This document shows, one piece after another, positions 1-10,115 of a stretch of DNA of 38,779 nt. Source of the stretch: Spirochaetota bacterium (GTDB lineage Bacteria > Spirochaetota > Spirochaetia > Treponematales > UBA12059); the NCBI GenBank assembly GCA_029548805.1, contig JAKPMS010000119.1:1-38779 (forward strand), read 5' to 3'. Under the pieces are notes generated by a model. The model had not been told where the DNA came from. It saw only the letters and a list, made by a program, of their open reading frames with translations, and did no database searches. Made by a program: the position numbers and the translations under genes. Each line of letters starts with the position of its first letter. Position 1 is the first letter of the stretch.

Positions 1-1663
1 CAATAGCAGGCATGGAATAAGTAATTAAATAAGCCTTTGAATCAAAAATATAGTTGACAGCAAAAAAGTAAACTACACACAAAACAAGGCTTATAAAAAA
101 ACCAAAAATGGCGGGCAAACGGGAACTGACAAGCACTACCAGCAATATAATGGCAAGCAACAACAATAAATCCAGCCATTCCGGAACCTGATGGATAAAA
201 TTGTCCATTAAAATGGTATTAAGAGCATTGGCATGAATTTCTATGCCATACATAATGCCAAGTGGTGTCGGTTTCTCGTCCTCTGCAACACCTGAGGCAA
301 ATGCTCCAACCATTAGTATCTTGTTTTGTACTGCAAGGCTTGGCCGCCACTTATCCGTATCGGTACCGGGGTCCCGGTTGGCATAGGCAGAAAAGGAACG
401 CACCGGAAAAGTCTGGATGCCTTCTGCAGTGGGGCTTGACCGGTAACCCATAAAGTTTACAAGCATTTGGCCATTCTCGTTTATGGGTATTCTTATTTCC
501 GGCAAGCTGCGATATTTGCCTTCTTTTACAAGATTGCCGTCCTTATCATATTCCGGAGGAACTGTTTCAATGCTGTATGGCAGTAATTCCCCCGTTTCTG
601 TATCCAGCACTTTTGGAGAAGGAATCAAAATATGGGAGCCAACAAGCACTTCTATGTCATCCAAAGTTTTATGAAAATAGTTCAAAGCAAGGGACAGTGT
701 AATGGACGGAACAAAACTGTCAATGTAACGTCTTACAATATGATAACCTGGTTCTGGTATGCCATCTCCATCCAGGTCTTCCACTTTGAGAGGAGCTTCG
801 GAATTCATTTTGTTGGTAAGCTTCTCAATCGAGGCTTCGCTCAAAGGAACTTCAATGTCATGGAAGTCGCCCTTGTCATCCTGCCAAGCCAACCTCTCAA
901 AGTTCAGTTCATCCACGGTATAGCCTGGATAAAGCTCATCCAGTCTTATTGTATCAAGCAGCACGCTTGAGCGCAGAACCAGTGGTTGTCGTCTGTATAC
1001 CATGTCCGCATCAGAAAGAAAATTGGCATGGCCATAACCTTTTACAGTTTTGCCCAAATTCTCTAGAGGGGGTTCGAATCCGTAAAAAGCCGGAATTTTT
1101 TTATAATTCCCTTTTACATTTTTTAGCTTGCCCCACCCTTCATAAAGGATGTCCTGTCTTTTGCTTAAAGGGTCTTCTGTATCAGCTGAGCCATAGGGGC
1201 TTAATACGGTTTCTAGAAATACCCGGCCAGAGTCAGCTACAGACTGAAAAAGGGCTTCATCGTTTTCATGTACAGAATCATCTTCTACAAAAAATATATC
1301 CATAAACAGGGAATTTTCCCTGTTGTCCTGATTTTTGATTCTTGAAAAAGCGTTTATTAGCTGAGCATGCCTTAACCTGGAAAAGGGCCAACGACCGTAC
1401 TCGGCCAGGGTTTTCTGGTCTATGCCGATAATTAAAATATCGTTGGAAATTTTGGAATCACGCTGGGTTAAAACAGCGCCTTCCTGAATGGCTTTATACT
1501 CTTTGCCGGTTTTAAGCCTGAAATGCAGGTCAAGCACCGAACCTTCTATATTTTGAACAATATTTGTAAAAAGATACAATGATGCAAAAATGGCAATTAC
1601 AGCCAGTCCTATAAAAAATGAAAAATTTCTGGTTTCAAACAAGGCCCTTCTTTTTTTTGGCAT
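1..1663 (-). CDS. CHASE2-domain membrane protein, probably adenylate cyclase (partial, runs off the left edge)
   Basis: My reverse-strand translation is open from ATG at 1663 (MPKKRRALFETRNFSFFIGLAVIAIF...) to position 1: N-terminal TM, CHASE2-like 'ILIIGIDQKTLAEYGRWPFSRLRHAQLI', then C-terminal TM helices (LDLLLLLAIILLVVLVSS). The cyclase domain would lie outside the window. ORF absent from the track because it is truncated. Confidence 0.75.
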   Translation of the reverse strand, partial: MPKKRRALFETRNFSFFIGLAVIAIFASLYLFTNIVQNIEGSVLDLHFRLKTGKEYKAIQEGAVLTQRDSKISNDILIIGIDQKTLAEYGRWPFSRLRHAQLINAFSRIKNQDNRENSLFMDIFFVEDDSVHENDEALFQSVADSGRVFLETVLSPYGSADTEDPLSKRQDILYEGWGKLKNVKGNYKKIPAFYGFEPPLENLGKTVKGYGHANFLSDADMVYRRQPLVLRSSVLLDTIRLDELYPGYTVDELNFERLAWQDDKGDFHDIEVPLSEASIEKLTNKMNSEAPLKVEDLDGDGIPEPGYHIVRRYIDSFVPSITLSLALNYFHKTLDDIEVLVGSHILIPSPKVLDTETGELLPYSIETVPPEYDKDGNLVKEGKYRSLPEIRIPINENGQMLVNFMGYRSSPTAEGIQTFPVRSFSAYANRDPGTDTDKWRPSLAVQNKILMVGAFASGVAEDEKPTPLGIMYGIEIHANALNTILMDNFIHQVPEWLDLLLLLAIILLVVLVSSRLPAIFGFFISLVLCVVYFFAVNYIFDSKAYLITYSMPAI

Positions 1664-1731
1664 ATGGAGCCTCCAGCTTTAATAACAGGTTTGCAGGGCT
1701 GACTGATTATATCAAAAAGTCAATCATACTT

Positions 1732-2454
1732 TTATTTATTTAAAAAGCCCTGGGTTTTGATAAAAATTATACGGTCTCTGGCAATTTTTGTCCAATCGCT
1801 TTCTGTTCCGGTAGCAGTCAATCTCAGGTATACTTCCATGGCTTTTTCATAGCTTTTCTGCTTTTCATATATTCTGCCCGTGGCCAGCCTTATTCTGTCA
1901 ATGGCAGCAGAATCAAAATATTTGTTTTCTGCCTTTAACAAATAAGACAGCGCATTTTCCAGCTCGTTTCTTTCTTCTGCCGCAACAGCCGCGTTGAACA
2001 GGGCCACAACTGCCAGATGGGAACGCGGGTAGCTTTCCGCAAGATCAGCAAAGGCTTTTTCTGAACCTTCAATGTCTCCCAAAGCATAAAGTGCTTCTGC
2101 CTTTATAACAATGGCCCTGATAGCCGGATAACGGCCCTTTTGTGCTTTAATCAGCTTGTCGGCTTCTACAATAACCGAAGCCAGCATGGTTTTATTTTCA
2201 AGCTCGCTGTTGTTCTCTATTGCTAAATAGGATGCCTCAAGCTTTTCTAACTGTTCTGCTGCATTGTTTTTGGCTTTATTTTCAAAAACCATGTAGATTC
2301 CCAGGCCAAATATTACAACAAGTATAATTATGGCAAATACCAGAATGGACTTGCGGCGTTTTAGTATCAAAAAACCCAGTTTTTCATTAAACTTTGCCGG
2401 CTTGCTGGCCGGTTCAGCTGTTCCTTTAGCTTGTTTTTTTTCAGTTTTAGCCAT
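1732..2454 (-). CDS. Single-pass membrane protein with TPR-like repeats
   Basis: 240 aa ORF; TM helix 'SILVFAIIILVVIFGLGIYMVF' followed by TPR-like helices (AEALYALGDIEGSEKAFADLAESYP; GRIYEKQKSYEKAMEVYLRL). Confidence 0.7.
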   Translation of the reverse strand: MAKTEKKQAKGTAEPASKPAKFNEKLGFLILKRRKSILVFAIIILVVIFGLGIYMVFENKAKNNAAEQLEKLEASYLAIENNSELENKTMLASVIVEADKLIKAQKGRYPAIRAIVIKAEALYALGDIEGSEKAFADLAESYPRSHLAVVALFNAAVAAEERNELENALSYLLKAENKYFDSAAIDRIRLATGRIYEKQKSYEKAMEVYLRLTATGTESDWTKIARDRIIFIKTQGFLNK

Positions 2455-3970
2455 TGTTGCTACTCCTTGGTGTTACTATGCCTAATTCTCTTATCAATCT
2501 TGAAAGATATGTGCGTTGTATATCGAGAGTACGAGAAGTCTCTGTCTGGTTCCATTCATGCTCATCCAAAGCATTATAAATAAAGTGTTTCTTGAAAATC
2601 TGCAAAGCATCCTTAAGGCTTTTGCCTTTATAGTTGTCTTTTTCGCTAGGGGTGTTTCCAATAAGAAGGTCTTTTGCGCCTATATATTTGTCCCTGGCAA
2701 TAACAACTGCCCGTTCCACGGCATTTTCCAACTCCCTTATATTGCCCGGCCATGAATATGAAAGCATATGTTCCATAGCCTGATCGGTAAATCCGCTAAA
2801 CTGCTTTTTAGTTTCCCTGGAAAACTTTTTAAGAAAAAAATCGGCAAGCACCGGTATATCTTCTTTTCGTTGTCTCAATGGGGGTACATAAATGGGCAGC
2901 ACATTCAGCCTGTAATACAAGTCGCTCCGGAATTCCCCGTTTTTAATTTGGGCTTCTATATCCCTGTTTGTAGCTGCAACAATTCTTACGTCTACAGTAA
3001 TGGTATCGCTGGAGCCAAGCCGTTCAAAAGTTCGTTGTTGCAGAACCCGTAACAGCTTGGATTGCAACTTTAAAGGCAAATCGCCAATTTCGTCCAAAAA
3101 AATTGTTCCGCCATTTGCTAGTTCAAAGCGCCCGCGCCTGTTTTGCACAGCATCTGTAAAAGCTCCTTTTACATGGCCAAAAAGTTCGCTTTCCAGGAGG
3201 CCTTCAGGCAAGGCAGCGCAATTTACCCTTATGAAAGGGCCATTTTTTCTGTTGGACCGCAGGTGAACCTGCTCGGCAAAAAGTTCCTTTCCCACTCCGC
3301 TTTCGCCCAGTATCAGAACTGATGAATCAGTTTTTGCAACCTTGTCAATAAGTTCAAGTTTTTCAGTTATTTCTGGACTGTTGGCTATTAAAACATGGTA
3401 ACCCTTGTCAAGCGATATCTGGTCTCGAAGATAACCTATTTCTTCTTTGGCCCTTTCCAGGTATTTTGCGTTTTCAATGGCTATGGCCGCCTGTACAGCA
3501 AATATCTCAAGCCATTGCAAATCGTCCTGGGTAAAATATTTTTTACCTTTTTTGTTTATTATTTCAAACAAGCCTACACAGCGCTCCCTGACTATCATTG
3601 GTACGGCCAGTATGCTGTAGGTGGGAAAGTCGATGGATTTTGAAATATCTTTGTAAAAACGCGAATCCGTTTCCACATCATTTACAATAAGCGACTGGCC
3701 ATGTTCGGCTACCCAGCCGGCAATGCCTTCTCCGGGATTCAGGCTGAACTTCTGCATTTCCCTGCCCTTTGGGCCAAGGGCTATTTCAAAATACAGTTTT
3801 CCGTCATCTTCATTTTTAAGGATAAGCGAAGCAGCTTCTCCTGCAGTGAGCCGCATCGCTGACTCAAGAATCTGGGTTAACAGGGACGTAGCATCATAGT
3901 AGTTGGAGTTTATCAGCGTATTGATCTCGATGAGTGTTGCAAACTTATCGGGATCTATACGGTCAAACAT
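2447..3970 (-). CDS. GAF domain + AAA+ sigma54-dependent transcriptional activator + Fis-type HTH
   Basis: 507 aa; GAF N-terminus, Walker A 'GESGVGKE', 'GAFTDA' loop, 'GGTIFLDEIGDLP' Walker B, 'WPGNIRELENAVERAVV', C-terminal HTH. Confidence 0.93.
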   Translation of the reverse strand: MFDRIDPDKFATLIEINTLINSNYYDATSLLTQILESAMRLTAGEAASLILKNEDDGKLYFEIALGPKGREMQKFSLNPGEGIAGWVAEHGQSLIVNDVETDSRFYKDISKSIDFPTYSILAVPMIVRERCVGLFEIINKKGKKYFTQDDLQWLEIFAVQAAIAIENAKYLERAKEEIGYLRDQISLDKGYHVLIANSPEITEKLELIDKVAKTDSSVLILGESGVGKELFAEQVHLRSNRKNGPFIRVNCAALPEGLLESELFGHVKGAFTDAVQNRRGRFELANGGTIFLDEIGDLPLKLQSKLLRVLQQRTFERLGSSDTITVDVRIVAATNRDIEAQIKNGEFRSDLYYRLNVLPIYVPPLRQRKEDIPVLADFFLKKFSRETKKQFSGFTDQAMEHMLSYSWPGNIRELENAVERAVVIARDKYIGAKDLLIGNTPSEKDNYKGKSLKDALQIFKKHFIYNALDEHEWNQTETSRTLDIQRTYLSRLIRELGIVTPRSSNNG

Positions 3971-3972
3971 GA

Positions 3973-6339
3973 TTAATTGCTTTTTCTCGAGCTGTCCTTC
4001 TCTTTTATGAGATCGCCGAGGGTGAAGCCTTCTTCTGAGGAGCCTTCATCCATAAAGCGGGACATCTCGGCCTGAAGCTGTTTTCGCTCAAGATCCTTGA
4101 CAGATAAAGACAACTTTTGTTTGCCGGGATTGAGCTCTGTAATTACAACCCTGATTTTGGATCCTGGCTCGTATTTTTTAACAGCGCTTTCGAAATCCTC
4201 GTCTTCATTGGAGCTCAAATTTGCTTTGTTTACCAGCCCTTCAATATTTCCCGGTACTTTTACAAATACTCCAAAATCTGTAATGGAACTGACTGTGCCT
4301 TCCAACACGGAACCGATCTTGTAGTTGGCAGAAAAGGCTTTCCACGGATCTTCCGACAACCTTTTTACAGAAAGCCTGATACTTCTGTCATTGGGTTGAT
4401 TCTCTATAACCATTACTTCCACTTCGGATCCAAGCTGCAGCTCCGATCCCGCATTTCTGACCTTTTTGGTCCAGGAAAGTTCGTCTGCTGGCAAAAAACC
4501 GTCTATACCTTCTTCCAGTTCTAAAAATGCACCGGAGCCGGTAATCTTTACTACCTTTTTGTTAAGCTTCATACCCACAGGGTATCTGGCATCTATGGTG
4601 GTCCAAGGGTTTTCATGTACCTGTCTTAGCCCCAAAGATACTTTTTGCTGATCCAGGTCATAGCCTAGGATCATGCATTCTACAGTGTCTCCAATTTTAA
4701 GCATTTCTTCCGGTTTTTTAACACGTTTTACCCAGGAAAACTCGGAAATATGCGCCAAACCTTCTATGCCAGGCTCCAGTTCTATAAAAGCGCCGTATTC
4801 TGTCAATTTGGTCACAGTGCCATTTACCGAGGCTTCAAGGTGATAGCGCTCCTCAAAAGTTTCCCATGGATCCCTGGTAAAATGTTTTAAAGACAAATTG
4901 ATTCTGCCTTCTTCCGCATCTACCTTGATTACCTTGAGTTCTATTTCCTGGCCTTTTTTAACAAAATCTTTGGGTTTGGCAACATGGCCCCAACTCATGT
5001 CGTTTATATGAAGCAGTCCGTCAAAACCGCCCAGGTCAATAAAGGCTCCAAAGCTTGTAAAGCTTTTTACAACGCCCTTGACTACATCGCCAATCTGAGC
5101 TTCTTTGAAAAAATTTTCCCTTTTGGATTTCATCTCTTCTTCAAGAAAATCCCGCCTGTTGACAACTATATTTACACGTTTATCCGAATATAATCTTTCT
5201 ATATAAAATTTTGCTTTTTGCTTTAAGAGATAATCGCCCTTCTCTACACGTTGAAGGTCAGCTTTGGATATGGGCAAAAAAGCCCTAATGCCATAACCCA
5301 GGTCAACATCAAAACCGCCTTTTATTTCTCTTTCTATAAGGCCTTCTACCGGAGTATGGTTTTTGTGCGCGCTTTGAATATTTCTCCAGTGAACCCTTTC
5401 GTCTGCCTTGCTTTTGGAAACATGGGTTTCCCCGGAACGGGTTTCCTTGCGCAACAATACAACAGTAACTGTATCGCCAATTGCTGGCAGTTCTGCAAAT
5501 TCCGAACATGGTATTTTGCCTTCGCTTTTGGCTCCCACATCTACAAATACGCAATCACTGGATATCTGTACCACCTGACCCTCTACGAGGTCACCCTCTT
5601 CAAGATGGCTTATTGTTTTTAAATATTGCTCCTGTAACTGTGTCTGGATGTTGTCGTCGGAGGGAACAACAGCTTCCATTTCCACTTCCTTGCCCATACG
5701 GCTCCCTTGTTGATGAATTTTCTCAAACACAATGTCATAAACTTGGGCTATGGTCAAGTCCGAACTGTCTATATAGAAGGCTTTGTCAGAAATTTTAAGA
5801 CTTCCTTCTTCCTTATTACTGTCAATTTCGTCACGCATTTCAATGTTGCGCATTATTTCTTCAAAACTAGATCCGGAAAGCTTCTCGTCAAAGCGCCTTT
5901 TTGCCCTTGCTTCTACACTGGCATCCAAATAAATCTGAAGCTCTGCATCAGGGAAAACCACAGTGCTTATATCACGGCCTTCCACTACCGCATCCATGTT
6001 TGCAGCCAGCTTTCTTATATGATCATTTACAATATGCCTTATGCTAACCAGTGCGGACAGCTGCGCGACATGGGCATCGACGTCAGCTGTTCTAAGTTGG
6101 TCCTCTACGAGAAGCTCGTCAAGCATCAGTCTGCCATCCATGTATTTAAGATTGGCTGCTTTTGCATAGCTAATTACAGCGTCTGTATTGTCCGTGTTTA
6201 TTTTGTTTTTAAGTGCTCCAAAAGTTATGGCCCTGTACAGATTGCCGGAATTTATATAAGTAAAGCCCAGTTTTTCGGCAAGCATGCGTGCAATTGTGCT
6301 TTTTCCGGATCCTGCGGGGCCGTCAATGGCAATTATCAT
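3973..6339 (-). CDS. Cytidylate kinase fused to ribosomal protein S1
   Basis: 788 aa; N-terminal CMP kinase 'MIIAIDGPAGSGKSTIARMLAEKLGFTYINSGNLYRA', then repeated S1 RNA-binding domains (e.g. 'GDVVKGVVKSFTSFGAFIDLGGFDGLLHINDMSW'). Confidence 0.95.
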   Translation of the reverse strand: MIIAIDGPAGSGKSTIARMLAEKLGFTYINSGNLYRAITFGALKNKINTDNTDAVISYAKAANLKYMDGRLMLDELLVEDQLRTADVDAHVAQLSALVSIRHIVNDHIRKLAANMDAVVEGRDISTVVFPDAELQIYLDASVEARAKRRFDEKLSGSSFEEIMRNIEMRDEIDSNKEEGSLKISDKAFYIDSSDLTIAQVYDIVFEKIHQQGSRMGKEVEMEAVVPSDDNIQTQLQEQYLKTISHLEEGDLVEGQVVQISSDCVFVDVGAKSEGKIPCSEFAELPAIGDTVTVVLLRKETRSGETHVSKSKADERVHWRNIQSAHKNHTPVEGLIEREIKGGFDVDLGYGIRAFLPISKADLQRVEKGDYLLKQKAKFYIERLYSDKRVNIVVNRRDFLEEEMKSKRENFFKEAQIGDVVKGVVKSFTSFGAFIDLGGFDGLLHINDMSWGHVAKPKDFVKKGQEIELKVIKVDAEEGRINLSLKHFTRDPWETFEERYHLEASVNGTVTKLTEYGAFIELEPGIEGLAHISEFSWVKRVKKPEEMLKIGDTVECMILGYDLDQQKVSLGLRQVHENPWTTIDARYPVGMKLNKKVVKITGSGAFLELEEGIDGFLPADELSWTKKVRNAGSELQLGSEVEVMVIENQPNDRSIRLSVKRLSEDPWKAFSANYKIGSVLEGTVSSITDFGVFVKVPGNIEGLVNKANLSSNEDEDFESAVKKYEPGSKIRVVITELNPGKQKLSLSVKDLERKQLQAEMSRFMDEGSSEEGFTLGDLIKEKDSSRKSN

Positions 6340-7109
6340 ATTTTTTCTCCCAATATTGCTGATTTTTCAAAAAAGCTAAGATCCCTCCATGAGCCTTCTT
6401 CCAATGAACCCAGCTTTACGGGGCCAATGGCAATGCGCCTGAGCAATATGGCCCTTAAGTTAAAAACCCTTAATGCCCTGCGGATTTCCCTGTTTTTGCC
6501 TTCCGTCAGCTTTATTAAACAGCTTTTGTCTCCTGTAATAAGAACCTGTTCAGCTTTAAGCACTTCTCCCTCATCTTTTATTCCATTTACAAAACTATCG
6601 GCAAAGCTGCGTGGAAAGCTTTGGTCGCTTAACACATAGTACTCTTTAAGAATACCGGACGAAGGATGGCCCAAGCGGGCGGCAAAGGCTCCGTCATTGC
6701 TGAAAAGAAGCAGCCCGCATGAGTCTTTGTCCAAACGCCCTATGTTGTACACTCTTTCGTTAATGCCCGGCTTGAGCAGAGATGCAGCAGTTGGCCGCTG
6801 CCATTCGTCTTTCATGGACGAAATATAGCCTGCCGGTTTGTTTAATGCCAAATATCGGTAATTTTGCTCCAGCTTGAGCAGCCTTCCATCCAGTTCTACA
6901 TTGTCTGTCAGCCTGACCCTGGCTCCCAACTCCGCCAGCACCTTGCCATTTACCTTGACCCTGCCTGCTGTTACAAGTTTTTCTGAGGCCCTTCTGGATG
7001 CCACTCCTGCCCTGGCCAAATAAAGCTGCAGCCTTATTTCTTCAGCCTGCCCAAAAACGGCCTGATCAGAATGTCCGGTATTTTTATGACTGGAGTCCGC
7101 TCTGTCCAA
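6336..7109 (-). CDS. Pseudouridine synthase, RsuA/RluB family
   Basis: 257 aa; S4-like 'RLQLYLARAGVASRRASEKLV', catalytic 'NIGRLDKDSCGLLLFSNDG', 'LTEGKNREIRRAL'. Overlaps cmk-rpsA start by 4 nt. Confidence 0.92.
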   Translation of the reverse strand: MDRADSSHKNTGHSDQAVFGQAEEIRLQLYLARAGVASRRASEKLVTAGRVKVNGKVLAELGARVRLTDNVELDGRLLKLEQNYRYLALNKPAGYISSMKDEWQRPTAASLLKPGINERVYNIGRLDKDSCGLLLFSNDGAFAARLGHPSSGILKEYYVLSDQSFPRSFADSFVNGIKDEGEVLKAEQVLITGDKSCLIKLTEGKNREIRRALRVFNLRAILLRRIAIGPVKLGSLEEGSWRDLSFFEKSAILGEKI

Positions 7110-7111
7110 TA

Positions 7112-7657
7112 TTATTCCTCTAATCCGAAACGTTCTTCGTCCAGTTCATTAAGACGAGGAAGGTCCGCTATGCTGCCAAGCTTGAAATACTTTAGGAATT
7201 CCCTGCTTGTTCCGTACTGGATGGGTTTTCCCGGAGCATCTTTTTTGCCCAGCTCCTTGATAAGCTGTTTTTCAAACAAAAGCCGTATCATGTTGTCTGC
7301 AGACACGCCCCTGATAGCCTCTATTTCTGCGCGGGTAATGGGTTGGGAATATGCAATAATGGACAAGGTTTCCATGGCTGCACGGGACAGCTTTTGATCA
7401 TTTTTTTTGCCGTACTTGTCTTTTAGCAAATCCCAATACTCCTGCTTTGGAACAAGCTGCCATCCGCCGCCAATTTCATTCAGCTCTACACCCCTGTTGC
7501 TTGCCATGTAGTATTCCTTTAGCTGAGCCAGGGCCATTTCCACGACTTCTTTGGACAAGCTGCTTATTTTTGCCAAGTCGGCCACAGTTTGAGCTTCTGC
7601 CTCAAGATAAAAAATAGTCTCAAGCAATGCAGCCTCTTTCTCAAGATTCAATTCCAT
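7112..7657 (-). CDS. scpB: Segregation and condensation protein B
   Basis: Track ORF starts at 7744; ATG at 7657 (MELNLEKEAALLETIFYLEAE...) is the more likely start, preceded by 'cacggagcaaag'. ScpB winged-helix motif 'LSRAAMETLSIIAYSQPITRAEIEAIRGV'. Confidence 0.9.
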   Translation of the reverse strand: MELNLEKEAALLETIFYLEAEAQTVADLAKISSLSKEVVEMALAQLKEYYMASNRGVELNEIGGGWQLVPKQEYWDLLKDKYGKKNDQKLSRAAMETLSIIAYSQPITRAEIEAIRGVSADNMIRLLFEKQLIKELGKKDAPGKPIQYGTSREFLKYFKLGSIADLPRLNELDEERFGLEE

Positions 7658-8405
7658 CTTTGCTCCGTGACAAATACCTGCGTATCTGTATGTCTCCAAA
7701 TAATCTGTGTTGATGAATGACAACAAGTCTGAACTTGACTGCATCCAAAACTGCTAGAAAAGCGCAAACTATATCCATGCTGGAACCGGGCCTTGTTATC
7801 AAATCCATGAAGGAAAAACTGGCTTTGTCTTCCAGGTATTCGTGAATCAAGGCTGTCTTCTCGGATATGGATATTTCTTCATACATGTCGATAATATGTT
7901 CGCTGGACATGGATCCAATAAGCCCAGAGAAAGACTTTAAAAGATCCCATACATCAATTTTATCCCATAACTCTTCATCGCTGAACGGCAATGCTCTCTG
8001 CATTTTAATGCGCTCAATTGTCCATTCAGCATCAGCTTCTTTTTTTTCCATTATCTCGGACAAACGTTTGAATTTCTGGTATTCTATCAGCTTGTCCACA
8101 AGGTCTTTTCTGGGGTCTTCAATTTCGTCTGACAAATCCATGTCTACAGGCAGCAGCATTCTGCTTTTTATGTACAAAAGCGTAGCTGCCAGGCTGTAAA
8201 ATTCTGTCATGTCATCCAGGTCTGCCTGTTCGGCTTCATTCAGCCAGTCCAGGAACTGCTCGGTGATGGACGATAGAGGTATGTCATAAATGTTTACTTC
8301 ATTTTTTTTAATAAGAAAAAGCAACAGGTCCAGAGGTCCGTCAAAATCGTTAATTTGAAAATTCCTGCCTGTTTTTTCTGGTTTATAATCGCTTGTTTCT
8401 TCCAT
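7641..8405 (-). CDS. scpA: Segregation and condensation protein A
   Basis: 254 aa; 'INDFDGPLDLLLFLIKKNEVNIYDIPLSSITEQFLDWL' is characteristic of ScpA. Confidence 0.93.
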   Translation of the reverse strand: MEETSDYKPEKTGRNFQINDFDGPLDLLLFLIKKNEVNIYDIPLSSITEQFLDWLNEAEQADLDDMTEFYSLAATLLYIKSRMLLPVDMDLSDEIEDPRKDLVDKLIEYQKFKRLSEIMEKKEADAEWTIERIKMQRALPFSDEELWDKIDVWDLLKSFSGLIGSMSSEHIIDMYEEISISEKTALIHEYLEDKASFSFMDLITRPGSSMDIVCAFLAVLDAVKFRLVVIHQHRLFGDIQIRRYLSRSKDGIES

Positions 8406-8418
8406 AATTTCTTGACCA

Positions 8419-8913
8419 TTATAAATTCGATGAGCTATATAGGTAAATCCCCTGATGGCTTAGCGCTTCTGTAAAATCCGACAGCTTTTTTTGATTGCAC
8501 GGGTGTACCATTTCCGGAGAAATTTCTAGCAGCGGATAAAGTACAAAAGCGCGCTCAAGTATTCCTGGATGGGGAATTTGCAATTCCCTGCTGTTTATCC
8601 GCTCAATGCCATAAAACAAAATATCAATATCAAGGGTTCTTGGGCCTTTGAACACTTCTTTTTTGCGGTTGCGGCCAAAAGCTTTTTCTATGCTCTGGGT
8701 ATAAGCCAGAAGTCCCTGTGGAGAAAGCTCCGTTTCCGCTTTTATTACAAGATTATAGAAATCGGCTTGTTCGGAAAGGTAAAGCGGGCTTGTCTTATAA
8801 ATGGAACTGGCTACAACGGAAGTCAGGGTGGTTTTAATGCTTTTTATGGCATCCCGAAGTATTAACAGGCTGTTGCCGCTGTTGGAGCCCAGTCCCAGAT
8901 ATACAAGGGTCAA
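8419..8913 (-). CDS. folK: 2-amino-4-hydroxy-6-hydroxymethyldihydropteridine pyrophosphokinase
   Basis: 164 aa; '[11 protein letters not shown]', '[13 protein letters not shown]', '[19 protein letters not shown]'. Overlaps recA stop by 4 nt. Confidence 0.93.
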   Translation of the reverse strand: MTLVYLGLGSNSGNSLLILRDAIKSIKTTLTSVVASSIYKTSPLYLSEQADFYNLVIKAETELSPQGLLAYTQSIEKAFGRNRKKEVFKGPRTLDIDILFYGIERINSRELQIPHPGILERAFVLYPLLEISPEMVHPCNQKKLSDFTEALSHQGIYLYSSSNL

Positions 8914-10115
8914 AACAGCCCGCTGTCTTCCGTACTGCCAGCTGCCGAAGTTCTGCTTTCTGCCCTGGCTTTAAGCGAAGCTGCCCCCGGGCTGGAAGCT
9001 TTGGTATTTGCATCGGCTGCCTTAACGGGCTCCGCAGCTTTGGGTTGTTTTTCAGCTCTGCTGTCAGTCTTGTTGTCAGCTTTGCTTGAATCGGGGAAAA
9101 AAATGGCCCTGACTTTTTGTTCCAGTTCAGCGGCAAGGTCGGCATTTTGTTCCAGGGTGGTTTTTACATTCTCTCTGCCCTGCCCCAGCTTTTCTTCTCC
9201 ATAAGTATACCAGGCTCCTTTTTTATCTACTATGCCGCACTTGACTGAAGCATCCAGCAGGCTGCCGGATGCCGACAAGCCTTTGCCAAAAATTATTTCC
9301 AGCTCCACCCTTCGGAAAGGTGGCGCAACCTTGTTTTTTACCACTTTAACCCTGACCTTATTGCCTATTGCTTCGTCATCGCCTTTTTCTATTGTTTCGA
9401 TACGCCTTACCTCAAGCCGCATGGATGAATAAAACTTGAGTGCATTACCTCCGGTGGTGGTTTCAGGGTTCCCGAACATTACACCAATTTTCATGCGGAT
9501 CTGGTTTATAAAAACCAGAATTGTTTTGGATTTGGACAGGCTTCCAGTCAGTTTTCTTAAAGCCTGGCTCATAAGTCTGGCTTGAAGGCCTACATGGGCA
9601 TCGCCCATATCACCCTCTATTTCCGCCTGGGGCGTCAGGGCTGCCACTGAATCAATTACAATTATATCAACAGCACCTGAGCGCACCAGCGACTCGGCTA
9701 TCTCCAGAGCTTGTTCTCCGTTATCGGGCTGTGAAACCCATAATTCATCAGTATTTACGCCAAGGTTTTTTGCGTAAACAGGGTCCAGGGCATGTTCGGC
9801 ATCTATAAAGGCCGCTATCCCTCCCTTTTTTTGTGCTTCCGCTATGGCATGCAGGGCAAGGGTTGTTTTGCCGGATGATTCCGGGCCATATATTTCTATG
9901 ATGCGCCCCCTAGGGTAACCCCCAATACCCAATGCTTCATCCAGCAAAATGGAACCGGATGGTATGGAATCTATGGTCAGGGTTCTGCTGCTTTTGCCAA
10001 GCTGCATAAGTGAACCCTGGCCGTACTGTTTTTCTATTTGCAGCCGGGCAGCTTCCAATGCCTTAAGCTTCTCATCTGCGCTTTGTGTACCATAATCGAT
10101 TTCTGTTTTTGCCAT
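8910..10115 (-). CDS. recA: Recombinase RecA with extended C-terminal tail
   Basis: 401 aa; '[19 protein letters not shown]', '[30 protein letters not shown]'; Ala/Lys/Ser-rich low-complexity C-terminus. Confidence 0.97.
   Translation of the reverse strand: MAKTEIDYGTQSADEKLKALEAARLQIEKQYGQGSLMQLGKSSRTLTIDSIPSGSILLDEALGIGGYPRGRIIEIYGPESSGKTTLALHAIAEAQKKGGIAAFIDAEHALDPVYAKNLGVNTDELWVSQPDNGEQALEIAESLVRSGAVDIIVIDSVAALTPQAEIEGDMGDAHVGLQARLMSQALRKLTGSLSKSKTILVFINQIRMKIGVMFGNPETTTGGNALKFYSSMRLEVRRIETIEKGDDEAIGNKVRVKVVKNKVAPPFRRVELEIIFGKGLSASGSLLDASVKCGIVDKKGAWYTYGEEKLGQGRENVKTTLEQNADLAAELEQKVRAIFFPDSSKADNKTDSRAEKQPKAAEPVKAADANTKASSPGAASLKARAESRTSAAGSTEDSGLF

Noticed and set aside
1664-1731. Sigma70 promoter for the CHASE2 gene (TTGACT ... 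TATAAT on the minus strand)
   Set aside because: The two boxes are only about 6 nt apart, far from the usual 17, so they cannot act as a pair; the TATAAT alone is weak evidence.
5707-6639. 310-aa plus-strand ORF
   Set aside because: Entirely antisense to the cmk-rpsA and RsuA-family genes; its translation shows no family-like motifs, so it is a shadow ORF.
7658-7744. Track-proposed extended ScpB N-terminus (MQSSSDLLSFINTDYLETYRYAGICHGAK)
   Set aside because: Lies within scpA coding sequence and lacks ScpB similarity; ATG 7657 with an SD-like sequence fits better.
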